Assembly (NCBI GenBank): GCA_029862125.1
Contig: JAOTXY010000002.1
Span: 35,343-99,342 of the forward strand
Length of the DNA stretch: 64,000 nucleotides
Source of the DNA: Gammaproteobacteria bacterium
GTDB taxonomy: Bacteria; Pseudomonadota; Gammaproteobacteria; GCA-001735895
Direction of reading: 5' to 3'
The stretch's first letter is position 1. Every line of letters begins with the position of its first letter. The translations under genes were made by a program, and so were the position numbers. Shown here piece by piece: positions 1 through 9,151 of the stretch. The notes below the pieces were generated by a model that saw nothing but the letters and a program-made list of their open reading frames with translations, did not search any database and had not been told where the DNA came from.

Positions 1-1
1 A

Positions 2-235
2 GCCGATAGCCCGATTCTGTTGATTGAAGACGGCATTTACGCAGTACAAAAAAATACCGCCGCAGCGGAGCGGATGCAGCAGGCTCTTTCGACGCACTCG
101 GTTTACGCATTGCGTTCCGATCTTCAGGCCAGGGGGATAAACCCGGATAACATCATCGACGGAATTTCACTGGTTGATTACGACGGTTTTGTGGAGCTCA
201 CTACTGAGCACGACAAGCTACAGTCATGGCTGTGA
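2..235 (+). CDS. dsrH: DsrH (TusB-like) sulfur relay subunit, 5' truncated by window edge
   Basis: The reading frame is open from base 2, so the N-terminus lies outside the window; the TTG at 20 in the ORF track is probably internal. The visible part ('LLIEDGIYAV' near the start, 'LVDYDGFVEL' near the end) matches the DsrH/TusB family. In dsr organisms DsrEFH is a hexameric cytoplasmic sulfurtransferase that passes sulfur to DsrC. Its position immediately before dsrC fits the usual dsrEFHC order. Placement is confident from context and motif; the start cannot be judged. Confidence 0.85.
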   Translation, partial: ADSPILLIEDGIYAVQKNTAAAERMQQALSTHSVYALRSDLQARGINPDNIIDGISLVDYDGFVELTTEHDKLQSWL

Positions 236-270
236 CTGTGGAATTACATTTAACATGGCAGAGGTAAAAA

Positions 271-603
271 ATGGCTATTGAAATAGACGGCAAATCATAC
301 GATACGGACGAAGAAGGTTACCTCACTAACCTGAGTGACTGGAACGACCAACTCGCAAACGAAATGGCAAAAGCCGATGGCGCCGTACTGGATGACAACC
401 ACTGGGAAGTGATCAATTTCCTACGTGACTACTACGAGGAATACCAGATCGCTCCCGCGGTGCGCGTGCTGACCAAGGCGGTGGGTAAAAAACTGGGCAA
501 AGACAAGGGTACCAGCAAGTATCTTTACGAGCTGTTTCCTTACGGACCTGCCAAGCAAGCCTGTAAATACGCGGGTCTGCCCAAGCCCACCGGCTGCGTC
601 TAG
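271..603 (+). CDS. dsrC: DsrC sulfur carrier protein
   Basis: 110 residues, the normal length for DsrC. The C-terminal arm carries both conserved cysteines, Cys98 and Cys109, spaced C-X10-C ('CKYAGLPKPTGC'), which separates true DsrC from TusE/RspA paralogues with one or none. DsrC accepts persulfide sulfur from DsrEFH, carries it to reverse dissimilatory sulfite reductase DsrAB as a trisulfide, and is recycled at DsrK. An AGAGGT-like ribosome site lies just upstream of the ATG. It sits 35 bases after dsrH and 77 before dsrM. The two cysteines imply a functional sulfur-oxidising carrier. Confidence 0.97.
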   Translation: MAIEIDGKSYDTDEEGYLTNLSDWNDQLANEMAKADGAVLDDNHWEVINFLRDYYEEYQIAPAVRVLTKAVGKKLGKDKGTSKYLYELFPYGPAKQACKYAGLPKPTGCV

Positions 604-680
604 GCAGCGTTGGGCGTATTTCCGGGAAAGGGAGCCGTTCCCTTTCCCGATAGCCTGGCAAGCCGGGAGATGACGTATCC

Positions 681-1418
681 ATGTCATTACTGACGATTGC
701 ATTCACCCTGTTATTCTACTTCGCTACTGCAACAATTGTAGCCGGACTCGTCTATCGCATCAGGCTCTACGCCGTCACGCCAACCCCGTTGCGGATTCCG
801 ACCACCCCGGCACCGATAACAACACAGGGCGTCGTCAGGCGCATGTTTTTTGAAGTCACCTTGTTCAATAGCCTGTTCAAATCGAACAAGTGGATCTGGT
901 TATTCGGCTGGGTCTTTCACGCGGCCCTGTTATTCGTGCTGTTACGCCACCTGCGCTACTTTACCGATCCGGTCTGGTCCTGGGTCGCACTGATTCAACC
1001 CATCGGCAGCTATGCCGCATTTGCAATGGTCGCGGGCCTTGCTGGCCTCTGGGCACGCCGTTTCCTGGTCGACCGGGTACGTTATATCTCGTCTCTCTCC
1101 GACCACTTGATGCTGGCCCTGCTGGTTGCGATTGGTCTCACCGGCCTCGGCATGAAATACGTTGCACATACCGATATCGTTGCCGTTAAGGCATTCTTCC
1201 TCGGGCTGATGTATTTCGACTGGCAGCCGATGCCGAGCGACCTGCTGCTGTGCCTGCACCTGTTACTGGTCGCACTGCTGATGATTATCTTCCCGTTCAG
1301 CAAGTTACTGCATGCACCGGGAGTATTCTTCAGCCCGACCCGCAATCAAATCGATAACCCGCGCGAAAAGAGGCATGTGCCGACGCGTAAATCAGCGCCT
1401 GTAAAACAGGCGGGCTGA
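681..1418 (+). CDS. dsrM: DsrM, cytochrome b membrane subunit of DsrMKJOP
   Basis: 245 residues with about five or six hydrophobic segments and scattered His residues ('WVFHAALLF', 'LSDHLMLA', 'LCLHLLLV'), as in NarI-like diheme cytochrome b subunits. DsrM anchors DsrK and exchanges electrons with the quinone pool in the DsrMKJOP complex. The C-terminal tail is basic and cytoplasmic. It begins 77 bases after dsrC and ends 13 bases before dsrK, which fits an operon. Identification rests mainly on membrane pattern and invariant dsrM-dsrK order. Confidence 0.93.
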   Translation: MSLLTIAFTLLFYFATATIVAGLVYRIRLYAVTPTPLRIPTTPAPITTQGVVRRMFFEVTLFNSLFKSNKWIWLFGWVFHAALLFVLLRHLRYFTDPVWSWVALIQPIGSYAAFAMVAGLAGLWARRFLVDRVRYISSLSDHLMLALLVAIGLTGLGMKYVAHTDIVAVKAFFLGLMYFDWQPMPSDLLLCLHLLLVALLMIIFPFSKLLHAPGVFFSPTRNQIDNPREKRHVPTRKSAPVKQAG

Positions 1419-1431
1419 CCCGGAAATTATC

Positions 1432-2922
1432 GTGGCCGAATTCGAGACCCCAGCGCTTAAACCCTACCCCGAGATCCCGCCGATCGAAATCGGATCGATG
1501 GCACATAGCAAGCCTTATGTTGCCAAGGAAGACCTGCAACAGAAAATCGGCTTCCCCGGAGAGCTCATCGACAACTGGGAAAAGGTCGCAATCGACAAGA
1601 TGGGGGAGCTGGTTAATGGTTCCCGCGCATTGCGCGTATTTCTGGACAGTTGCGTGAAATGCGGCGCCTGCACCGACAAATGCCATTATTACCTCGGCAC
1701 ATCAGACCCCAACAATATGCCGGTCGCCCGCCAGGACCTGTTTCGCTCGGTTTACCGGCGTTATTACACGCTGGCCGGCAAGTACCTGCCCGGCCTGGTG
1801 GGTGCACGCGACATGGACCAAAGCGTTATCGACGAATGGTATAGCTATTTCCACCAGTGCTCGCAATGCCGACGCTGCTCGGTTTATTGTCCCTACGGTA
1901 TCGATACCGCGGAAATTTCGATGGCCGCGCGTGAGATCATGGACACCATCGGCGTCGGCCAGAAGTACTGCAATGAAATCATCGGCAAGGCACAGACTAT
2001 CGGCAATAACCTCGGCTTACCCCAGCCTGCGCTTGCCGACACGCTCGAAGGCCTTGAAGAAGATATCGAGGAAGAGACCGGTGTTACCGTGCGCATGCCG
2101 CTCGATGTCAAGGGTGCCGATGTTCTTTTGGTAACACCCTCGGCTGATTTTTTTGCCGAACCCCATGTCGATGGCCTGATCGGTTATGCCAAGGTCTTTC
2201 ACCAGGCTGGAATGAGCTGGACGCTCTCCAGCTATGCGAGCGAGGCTGCCAATTTCGGTATGTTCATCGGCTCTTATGAAAACATGCAGGTATTGGCGCT
2301 GCGCATTCGGGAAGCGGCGCTCGAACTCGGAGTCAAGCGCATCATCTTCGGTGAGTGCGGCCACGCCTGGCGCGTCGCCTATAATTTTCTCGACACGCTC
2401 GCAGGACCATTCGATTTTCTCGATCGCAACTACCCGATGCCCCAGCATATCTGCGAAGTTACCTACGATTTACTGCAGCGCAAGGCACTCAGAATGGATC
2501 CGTCGGCCAATGACGACATGGTGCTGACCTTTCATGATTCCTGCAATATTGCGCGCGGTTCACGCATGGGTGACTTCGAAGGCGGCCAGTTCGTGATTCC
2601 ACGCGAAGTTATCAAGGCCAGCTGTAATCATTTTGTCGATATGCCCGCAGATACCGTCAAAGAGGCGACTTTCTGCTGTGGCGGTGGTGGCGGCCTGTTG
2701 ACCGATGACCTGGTCGAGCTGCGCGTCAAGGGTGCCCTGCCGCGCATGGAAGCATTGCAACAGGTAGTGGAACAACACGGTGTCACTCACCTCGCGGCAA
2801 TCTGCGCGATTTGCAAAAGCCAGTTCAGCAAGATCCTGCCCTACTACGGGTTTGAGATGGACCAGGTCGTCAGCATTCACCAGTTAGTCAGTAACGCCAT
2901 CCAGCTGGGTGGCGAACATTAG
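1432..2922 (+). CDS. dsrK: DsrK, HdrD-like iron-sulfur catalytic subunit
   Basis: 496 residues beginning at a GTG codon. Two ferredoxin-type [4Fe-4S] motifs are visible ('CVKCGACTDKC' at residues 74-84 and 'CSQCRRCSVYC' at 143-153), followed by CCG-type motifs ('FCCGGGGG', 'CAICKSQF') like those holding the special cluster in heterodisulfide reductase subunit HdrD/HdrB. DsrK is the cytoplasmic subunit that reacts with DsrC and links it to DsrM and the quinone pool. Length and motif order are normal, with no sign of damage. Confidence 0.96.
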   Translation: MAEFETPALKPYPEIPPIEIGSMAHSKPYVAKEDLQQKIGFPGELIDNWEKVAIDKMGELVNGSRALRVFLDSCVKCGACTDKCHYYLGTSDPNNMPVARQDLFRSVYRRYYTLAGKYLPGLVGARDMDQSVIDEWYSYFHQCSQCRRCSVYCPYGIDTAEISMAAREIMDTIGVGQKYCNEIIGKAQTIGNNLGLPQPALADTLEGLEEDIEEETGVTVRMPLDVKGADVLLVTPSADFFAEPHVDGLIGYAKVFHQAGMSWTLSSYASEAANFGMFIGSYENMQVLALRIREAALELGVKRIIFGECGHAWRVAYNFLDTLAGPFDFLDRNYPMPQHICEVTYDLLQRKALRMDPSANDDMVLTFHDSCNIARGSRMGDFEGGQFVIPREVIKASCNHFVDMPADTVKEATFCCGGGGGLLTDDLVELRVKGALPRMEALQQVVEQHGVTHLAAICAICKSQFSKILPYYGFEMDQVVSIHQLVSNAIQLGGEH

Positions 2923-2949
2923 AACTAGATAGTTTTCAGGAGAAGTAAA

Positions 2950-4902
2950 ATGGCAGCGTCAGAAGACGAAGTGAACAAGAATCTCACCTTTAGATTGTAT
3001 GAGGATGGTGTACACCGCTGGCGTTCGCAGGGCGAAAATATATTCAACGAGGATACCACCTACAAGTGCCCGACATACGTGCATCGGACACCCCCCTGCC
3101 AGGGCAGTTGCCCTTCCGGCGAAGATGTCCGCGGCTGGCTGAACATCGTGCGTGGCATCGAACTGCCACCCGAAGGTGTGAGCATGCAGGAATATGCATT
3201 CCGTCGTTCCACCGATGCCAATCCGTTTCCGTCAATGATGGGACGTGTCTGCCCTGCGCCCTGTGAACAGGGCTGTAATCGTAACAACGTCGACGACTTC
3301 GTTGGCATCAATTCGGTCGAGCAATTTATCGGCGATTCGGCCAAAAGCGAAGGTTATAAATTCGGCGACCTGCCTGCGGTTGGGAAACACCGGGTTGCGA
3401 TCATCGGTGGAGGGCCCGCTGGACTCGCAGCGGCTTACCAATTACGACGCAAGGGCATTGGCAGTACGATTTTCGACGACCATGACGACCTCGGAGGCAT
3501 GTTCCGCTATGGCATCCCCGGCTATCGTACACCGCGCGAATTTCTCGACCACGAAATCAATCGCATTATGGAAATGGGCCATATTGATACGCGCATGAAT
3601 ACGCGTGTAGGCCGCGACATTAGCCTTGGAAAAATCGAGAAAGAATTTGATGCAGTGTTATGGGCGATCGGCTGCCAGTCCGGACGTGGGCTGCCGCTCG
3701 AACATGGTGACGCGCCTAACTGTATATCGGGTGTTGCATTTCTTGAGGCCTTTAACAAGGGTGCCTTGCAGGTGACCGCCGATCGCGTGGTTTGTGTCGG
3801 CGGTGGCGACACCTCGATTGACGTGGTATCGGTGGCGCGCCGCCTCGGCAAGGTCGACTCTCTGCCCAAAGAACAGATGACCGAGTTTGTCGTCGGCGGA
3901 TTCACCGCGCATGATTCCGCTTACGCCGCCTCGAGACAAGGTGCCGATGTTACGCTGACATCGCTGTTCGAGAAAGCTGAAATGACAGCAACCGAACACG
4001 AGGTGGAAGATGCTCTGCGCGAAGGTGTCACGATTCTTGACGGCGTGATGCCGGTCGAAATCATTGTCAACGATGAGGGTCGTGCAACCGCGTTAAAGCT
4101 CGCAAAATGCACCATTGAAGATGGTGCACCCACGCCGGTCGAAGGCAGTGAATTTGAAGTCGAGTGCGATCTGATCGTATCCGCGATTGGCCAGGGGGGC
4201 GATCTGCAGGGCATAGAGGAAATGGGTAACGAGCGCAACCTGATGAACGCGGACAAGTTTTTTCAACACCCGGATAAGCCCGGTCATTTCGTCGCCGGCG
4301 ATATCATCCATCCGCACCTGTTGACGACGGCCATCGGCCATGCCTCGATCGCTGCCGACAGCATCGAGCGTTATCTCGGCGGCGCCGAATTCGACAAGCG
4401 ACCGAAGGTTGACGTGCACCATTTCAACCTGCTCAACAAGCTCAAGGAGGTTGACCTGACACCGACCGAGTTTGAGCACGAGGGAACCTGGGGCACTGCC
4501 GAGGCGAAATTCGCGGTGCACAATTACGAAGATCGCGGCGCCAACGAAATAATTTCGTCGGAGCGCCTGTTTCTGTCGCACTTCAATTACGAGGCGCGCA
4601 AATTGCGCGAACAACATGGTCCCGATTCAGAACATGTACTCGGTGATTTCGACGAACGCGTCAAGTGCCTGAGTGAAGAACAGGCGGTCGAGGAAGCGAG
4701 TCGCTGCATGAGCTGCGGCATGTGTTTCGAGTGCGACAATTGCGTTATTTACTGCCCACAGGATGCAGTCTACCGGGTCAAGAAAGAAGACAAGACCATG
4801 GGGCGTTACGTCGCTACCGATTACACCCGCTGTATCGGCTGTCATATTTGTGCCGATGTATGCCCGACCGGCTATATCGATATGGCACTGGGCGATCACT
4901 GA
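2950..4902 (+). CDS. dsrL: DsrL, NAD(P)H-linked iron-sulfur flavoprotein
   Basis: 650 residues related to the small subunit of glutamate synthase. The N-terminal part carries cysteines for [4Fe-4S] binding ('CPAPCEQGC'). An FAD-binding Rossmann motif ('GGGPAGLAAAYQL') and an NAD(P) motif ('GGGDTSIDVV') follow, then a C-terminal ferredoxin domain with two [4Fe-4S] motifs ('CMSCGMC', 'CIGCHICADVCP'). DsrL is the essential electron acceptor of oxidative DsrAB, coupling sulfite formation to NAD(P)+ reduction. A GGAG ribosome site sits about 8 bases before the ATG. A dsrL inside the cluster strongly supports the oxidising direction. Confidence 0.96.
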   Translation: MAASEDEVNKNLTFRLYEDGVHRWRSQGENIFNEDTTYKCPTYVHRTPPCQGSCPSGEDVRGWLNIVRGIELPPEGVSMQEYAFRRSTDANPFPSMMGRVCPAPCEQGCNRNNVDDFVGINSVEQFIGDSAKSEGYKFGDLPAVGKHRVAIIGGGPAGLAAAYQLRRKGIGSTIFDDHDDLGGMFRYGIPGYRTPREFLDHEINRIMEMGHIDTRMNTRVGRDISLGKIEKEFDAVLWAIGCQSGRGLPLEHGDAPNCISGVAFLEAFNKGALQVTADRVVCVGGGDTSIDVVSVARRLGKVDSLPKEQMTEFVVGGFTAHDSAYAASRQGADVTLTSLFEKAEMTATEHEVEDALREGVTILDGVMPVEIIVNDEGRATALKLAKCTIEDGAPTPVEGSEFEVECDLIVSAIGQGGDLQGIEEMGNERNLMNADKFFQHPDKPGHFVAGDIIHPHLLTTAIGHASIAADSIERYLGGAEFDKRPKVDVHHFNLLNKLKEVDLTPTEFEHEGTWGTAEAKFAVHNYEDRGANEIISSERLFLSHFNYEARKLREQHGPDSEHVLGDFDERVKCLSEEQAVEEASRCMSCGMCFECDNCVIYCPQDAVYRVKKEDKTMGRYVATDYTRCIGCHICADVCPTGYIDMALGDH

Positions 4903-4913
4903 CGGTTACGCTG

Positions 4914-5414
4914 GTGCAGAATTTCGTTTCATTGCTGCGCTGTCTGATGCTGGCTTGCCTGTTCGGAGTTGTGCCTGTTGGTAGCGTAATCGCTGTGGAT
5001 GAGGCCGCATCGAGTTTCGGTGAGGTCGTGATCCCGTCACCCACAAAACCAGCCGATGCCAGCGATTGTGTCGAACCCGTCGATGTCATGCGTCGCGATC
5101 ACATGAAATTCCTGATGCATCAACGCGATGCCACGGTGCTCGAAGGTGAACGCGATTCCAAGTACAGTCTTGTTGGCTGTATGGATTGTCACAATCCGGC
5201 CGGCGTGAGCGAGGAAATCATCCGTTATGAAAACCCAAAGCACTTCTGCGCCGAATGCCATGCCTATACCAGCGTCAAGATCGATTGCTTCGAATGCCAT
5301 GCTGATCGCGGCCTGGCTCGTTCCGAGCAGAGCAGCCTGACTCCGAACGCCCGATCTCGAGTGCTTTCGGCACATACCTTCAGTCAAAAACTGGAGCAGG
5401 CTCGTGGCGACTGA
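4914..5414 (+). CDS. dsrJ: DsrJ, periplasmic triheme cytochrome c
   Basis: The ORF track begins at 4722 inside dsrL, but the protein there is a shadow; the GTG at 4914, 11 bases after the dsrL stop, starts a sensible product of 166 residues. A hydrophobic N-terminal segment acts as signal or anchor. Three CXXCH heme motifs are present (CMDCH, CAECH, CFECH), the number known for DsrJ. DsrJ is the periplasmic electron-transfer subunit of DsrMKJOP. The start codon is inferred; the ribosome site is weak, so translation may be coupled to dsrL. The gene overlaps dsrO by 11 bases. Confidence 0.93.
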   Translation: MQNFVSLLRCLMLACLFGVVPVGSVIAVDEAASSFGEVVIPSPTKPADASDCVEPVDVMRRDHMKFLMHQRDATVLEGERDSKYSLVGCMDCHNPAGVSEEIIRYENPKHFCAECHAYTSVKIDCFECHADRGLARSEQSSLTPNARSRVLSAHTFSQKLEQARGD

Positions 5415-6159
5415 GCTCGACAATATCGAACTGCGACCGGCGCGCCGCGAGTTTCTTAAAAGTGCCGCGGCACTTGCGACCACGCTGATCGCACCCGGTA
5501 TTATTCTTTATAAAACCGGTCACGCCAGTAACACCCCGGGGAAAAAGCCCCGCTGGGGACTATTGATTGATACCAATGCCCTGAGCGAGTCTGACGTCGA
5601 TGCCTGCGTCAGTGCCTGCCAACGCGAACATGGTTGGGAGTCGGACCCCGATTCCCGAACCGATGCGCAATGGATTCGTAAGGTCAAACTCACTGATCCC
5701 GAATCGGGGCATCAACGTTTTCTGCCGATGATGTGCATGCATTGTGAAAATCCGCCCTGCGTTGATGTCTGCCCGACTGGCGCCTCGTTCAAACGCGACG
5801 ACGGAATCGTGCTGGTTAACAAGCATACCTGTATCGGTTGTCGTTATTGCATGATGGCCTGTCCCTACAAGGCGCGCTCGTTTATCCACGAAACCCTCAA
5901 GGACCAGCTGCCTGTCGCACCGCGCGGCAAGGGTACTGTTGAATCCTGTACCCTGTGCGTGCACCGTATCGATCGCGATGGTAGCAACGCGATACCCGCC
6001 TGCGCCGAAGCGGTCAACCACGGCGACCGCAAGGCCATCTGGTTTGGTGATCTGCATGATCCGCAGAGCGAGATTTCACAGCGTCTGCAGGCTCTGGGCG
6101 CCGTTAAACTGCGGGCCGACATGGGACTGAACCCCGGTGTTCGCTACCAGGGACTATGA
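5404..6159 (+). CDS. dsrO: DsrO, periplasmic iron-sulfur subunit (Tat exported)
   Basis: 251 residues from a GTG that overlaps the end of dsrJ by 11 bases. A twin-arginine signal is visible ('ARREFLKSAAA'). The body carries cysteine clusters typical of four-cluster ferredoxin subunits of the DmsB/NrfC type ('CMHCENPPCVDVCP', 'CIGCRYCMMACP', 'CTLCVHR'). DsrO shuttles electrons on the periplasmic face between DsrJ and the NrfD-like membrane subunit DsrP. Its position between dsrJ and dsrP is the standard order. Confidence 0.95.
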   Translation: MATELDNIELRPARREFLKSAAALATTLIAPGIILYKTGHASNTPGKKPRWGLLIDTNALSESDVDACVSACQREHGWESDPDSRTDAQWIRKVKLTDPESGHQRFLPMMCMHCENPPCVDVCPTGASFKRDDGIVLVNKHTCIGCRYCMMACPYKARSFIHETLKDQLPVAPRGKGTVESCTLCVHRIDRDGSNAIPACAEAVNHGDRKAIWFGDLHDPQSEISQRLQALGAVKLRADMGLNPGVRYQGL

Positions 6160-7355
6160 AGATGCAGTCATCCATGCGCTATGCCGAGATCAAAACCAGC
6201 ACTCCAAATTACTGGGGAATCCTGGCTGCGCTTGCCGTGATTGCGCTAACTGGATTTGCCGCTGCACATCACATGGACACGGAAGGTCACCACGTTACCG
6301 GCATGACCAACCAGGTTGTCTGGGGGCTACCCCATGTATTCGCGATCTTTTTAATTGTCGCGGCTTCCGGCGCGCTTAACCTGGCCTCGATCGCTTCGGT
6401 CTTCGGCAAGCAGGATTACAAGCCTCTGGCACGTTTCTCGGCGGTACTGTCGATCGCGTTACTGGTGGGTGGACTGGCAATTTTATTGCTCGACCTGGGA
6501 CGCCCGGATCGCCTGATCGTGGCGATGACCTATTACAATTTCAAATCGATTTTCGCCTGGAACATCATCCTCTACACCGGGTTCATCGTCATCGTGCTGG
6601 CCTATCTATGGCTGATGATGGAGCGGCGCATGCATCGTTGGAGCAAACCGGCGGGGTTACTGGCCTTTGCCTGGCGCCTGATCCTGACCACCGGTACCGG
6701 CTCGATCTTCGGTTTCCTGGTGGCGCGCGAGGCATATGACTCTGCCCTGCTGGCGCCATTGTTCATCGTCATGTCGTTCGCTTTTGGCCTGGCGATTTTC
6801 ATCATGCTATTGATGCTCAGTTTCAGGCTCGATCAGCGCGAGCTGGATCACTCGCACCTGCAACGATTGCGCAAATTGCTGGGATTGTTTACCGCGGCAG
6901 TACTTTACTTCGTGATCGTATTTCATCTGACCAAGTTGTATGGCACCCAGAACCATGATTTCGAACGCTTCATTCTACTAGACGGCGGTATTTACACCTT
7001 GATGTTCTGGATATTCCAGATCGGGCTTGGCAACCTGTTGCCATTGGCGATGTTGTATGCGCCCGGCCTGCAGCGCTCGAATTCGGCCCTGGTGATCGCG
7101 AGCCTGCTGGTTATTGTCGGTGCCTTCGCCCAGCTCTACATCATCATCGTCGGTGGACAGGCATATCCGCTCAACATTTTCCCGGGTTATATCGTGGAAA
7201 GCAGCTTCTTCGATGGTGTGATCAACGAATATACTCCGAGCCTGTGGGAGTTTCTGCTCGGGTTTGGCGGTGTTACCGGCGCGCTGTTGGTCGCACTGCT
7301 TGGCATTCGGATACTGCCCATCATGCCTGAAAGCCTGCCAGCCGAGGTACAATAG
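6156..7355 (+). CDS. dsrP: DsrP, NrfD-family integral membrane subunit
   Basis: 399 residues with about ten hydrophobic segments, the NrfD/PsrC pattern. The start ATG overlaps the dsrO stop (ATGA), which implies translational coupling. DsrP and DsrO form the second quinone-interacting module of DsrMKJOP. It runs into dsrN with only three bases between them. Confidence 0.95.
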   Translation: MKMQSSMRYAEIKTSTPNYWGILAALAVIALTGFAAAHHMDTEGHHVTGMTNQVVWGLPHVFAIFLIVAASGALNLASIASVFGKQDYKPLARFSAVLSIALLVGGLAILLLDLGRPDRLIVAMTYYNFKSIFAWNIILYTGFIVIVLAYLWLMMERRMHRWSKPAGLLAFAWRLILTTGTGSIFGFLVAREAYDSALLAPLFIVMSFAFGLAIFIMLLMLSFRLDQRELDHSHLQRLRKLLGLFTAAVLYFVIVFHLTKLYGTQNHDFERFILLDGGIYTLMFWIFQIGLGNLLPLAMLYAPGLQRSNSALVIASLLVIVGAFAQLYIIIVGGQAYPLNIFPGYIVESSFFDGVINEYTPSLWEFLLGFGGVTGALLVALLGIRILPIMPESLPAEVQ

Positions 7356-7358
7356 GTT

Positions 7359-8765
7359 ATGGCTTCGCTATTTCTCTCCGCGGCACACAAATCATCGGGT
7401 AAAACCACGCTCAGCATCGGCCTGTGTGCGGCCCTGGTCAAACGCGGCTTTGATGTGCAGCCTTTTAAAAAGGGTCCCGACTATATTGACCCGATCTGGC
7501 TCGGGATGGCCGCCGGGAAACCCTGTTACAACCTCGATTTTTTCGTCGCCGGCCGACAGGAAACGATTGACGACTATTGTTACCGAGGGCAGGCAGCTGA
7601 TATTTGCCTGATCGAGGGCAACAAGGGGCTACATGACGGACTTGACCTGGATGGTAGCAATAGCAATGCAGCGTTGGCAAAAGCACTGAAGGCCCCGGTC
7701 ATCATGGTCGTCGATGCCCGCGGCACCATGCGTGGCATCGCGCCCCTGTTAATCGGGTACCAGGTGTTCGACAAAGAAGTCAACATCGCCGGTGTCATCG
7801 CTAACATGACCGGCGGCCGGCGGCACGAATCCAAGCTGCGTGCGGCGGTCGAAGAATATACCGACATCCCGTTCCTGGGAGCGCTTGAAAACGATGCATC
7901 CATTGGTCTCAATGAACGTCATCTCGGGTTAATTCCCGGTTACGAGGACCCTGATTCCAGGCACAAGATCAATACTATTGCCGGCGTGATCGGCGATAAC
8001 GTCGACCTGGATAAACTGGTCGAAATAGCGCAACAGGCAAAATCGGTCGAGCCGGCAACATCGCCATTGCTGCGCAAGCCCGAATTTACCGGTTTGCGTA
8101 TCGGCATTGCACAGGACAGCGCCTTCGGCTTTTATTACCCCGGAGACCTCGAAGCATTCCGCCAGGCAGGCGCGCAGCTGGTTTCGATCGACACCACCCG
8201 GGACCAGTCCCTGCCCGCCATCGATGGGCTTTTTATCGGTGGTGGATTTCCCGAGCGCCATGCGGCAAGCCTCGCCGCCAATGGCACAATGCGCGATTCG
8301 ATAAAAAACGCGATCGAAGCCGGCCTCCCAAGCTACGCGGAATGCGGTGGCTTAATGTACCTGTCACGAAGCCTGACCTGGAATGAAGCCAGCTATGACA
8401 TGGTCGGCGTGCTCGACGCGAAGTCTGTCATGCACGAAAAATCCCAGGGTCGTGGATACGTTAAACTCGGCGAAATTGAAGGTCAGCATCCCTGGACTTT
8501 TCAACGTCAGCCCGGCAATGAGTTACATGCGCATGAATTTCATTATTCAGCGCTGCAGGGCATGCCCGATGATGCCGTATATGCCTACCAGGTCCTGCGA
8601 GGCAAGGGGATCCGGCAGCAGCATGACGGATTCGTTTACAAGAATTTACTCGCCTCTTATAGCCACCTGCGCGACACCGCGGCGAATCCCTGGGTTAAAC
8701 GCTTTTTACACTTTGTGCAACTCAACAAGGCTTCGCCTGTAACCGAGGTCGCTAATGCCCTGTAA
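7359..8765 (+). CDS. dsrN: DsrN, CobB/CbiA-like siroheme amidase
   Basis: 468 residues of the cobyrinic acid a,c-diamide synthase family. An N-terminal dethiobiotin-synthase-like P-loop ('SSGKTTLS') and a C-terminal class I glutamine amidotransferase domain with nucleophile Cys ('YAECGGLMYL') are both intact. In dsr clusters the gene is dsrN, thought to amidate siroheme to the siro(heme)amide used by DsrAB. Cobalamin synthesis is the alternative role, but no other cob genes are nearby, and position after dsrP decides for DsrN. Confidence 0.92.
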   Translation: MASLFLSAAHKSSGKTTLSIGLCAALVKRGFDVQPFKKGPDYIDPIWLGMAAGKPCYNLDFFVAGRQETIDDYCYRGQAADICLIEGNKGLHDGLDLDGSNSNAALAKALKAPVIMVVDARGTMRGIAPLLIGYQVFDKEVNIAGVIANMTGGRRHESKLRAAVEEYTDIPFLGALENDASIGLNERHLGLIPGYEDPDSRHKINTIAGVIGDNVDLDKLVEIAQQAKSVEPATSPLLRKPEFTGLRIGIAQDSAFGFYYPGDLEAFRQAGAQLVSIDTTRDQSLPAIDGLFIGGGFPERHAASLAANGTMRDSIKNAIEAGLPSYAECGGLMYLSRSLTWNEASYDMVGVLDAKSVMHEKSQGRGYVKLGEIEGQHPWTFQRQPGNELHAHEFHYSALQGMPDDAVYAYQVLRGKGIRQQHDGFVYKNLLASYSHLRDTAANPWVKRFLHFVQLNKASPVTEVANAL

Positions 8766-8773
8766 TCACCGCC

Positions 8774-9091
8774 ATGATTAGTCTCTCTGCCACGGCCCTG
8801 GAACAGATTAAGCTTTCCACGAACCAGGATGAAAATCACTCGCTGCCAATACGTATCGCCATCAAGGAACAGGACGACGGCAGTTTTCACTACGCCATGG
8901 GATTCGATGAACAACGGCTGCCGGGTGACAATTTTCTGAATTTTGACGGTGTCAACCTGGTTGTCTCCGAGGGCAGCAAGGACCTCGCGGAGGGTATGAC
9001 CATCGACTTCGTTGAGCTGGAACCCGGTAAACCCGAGTTTATATTCCTCAATCCCAACGACCCCACCTATGTCCCACCCCGGAAGTCATAG
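8774..9091 (+). CDS. dsrR: DsrR, IscA-like protein without cluster cysteines
   Basis: 105 residues resembling A-type iron-sulfur scaffold proteins, but containing no cysteine at all, as described for DsrR of Allochromatium vinosum. That protein keeps the IscA fold yet cannot bind a cluster and affects dsr gene expression post-transcriptionally. It begins 8 bases after dsrN. In A. vinosum dsrS follows; here the next gene is a sensor kinase and no dsrS is seen. Confidence 0.9.
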   Translation: MISLSATALEQIKLSTNQDENHSLPIRIAIKEQDDGSFHYAMGFDEQRLPGDNFLNFDGVNLVVSEGSKDLAEGMTIDFVELEPGKPEFIFLNPNDPTYVPPRKS

Positions 9092-9151
9092 TTCCACCAG
9101 GCAGGTTCGCTCAATCGTTTAAATCGGTATACTTGCGAGAATAGGTAAGCA

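Noticed and set aside
413-706. Minus-strand ORFs opposite dsrC
   Set aside because: They are shadows of dsrC, which is identified by length and both C-terminal cysteines.
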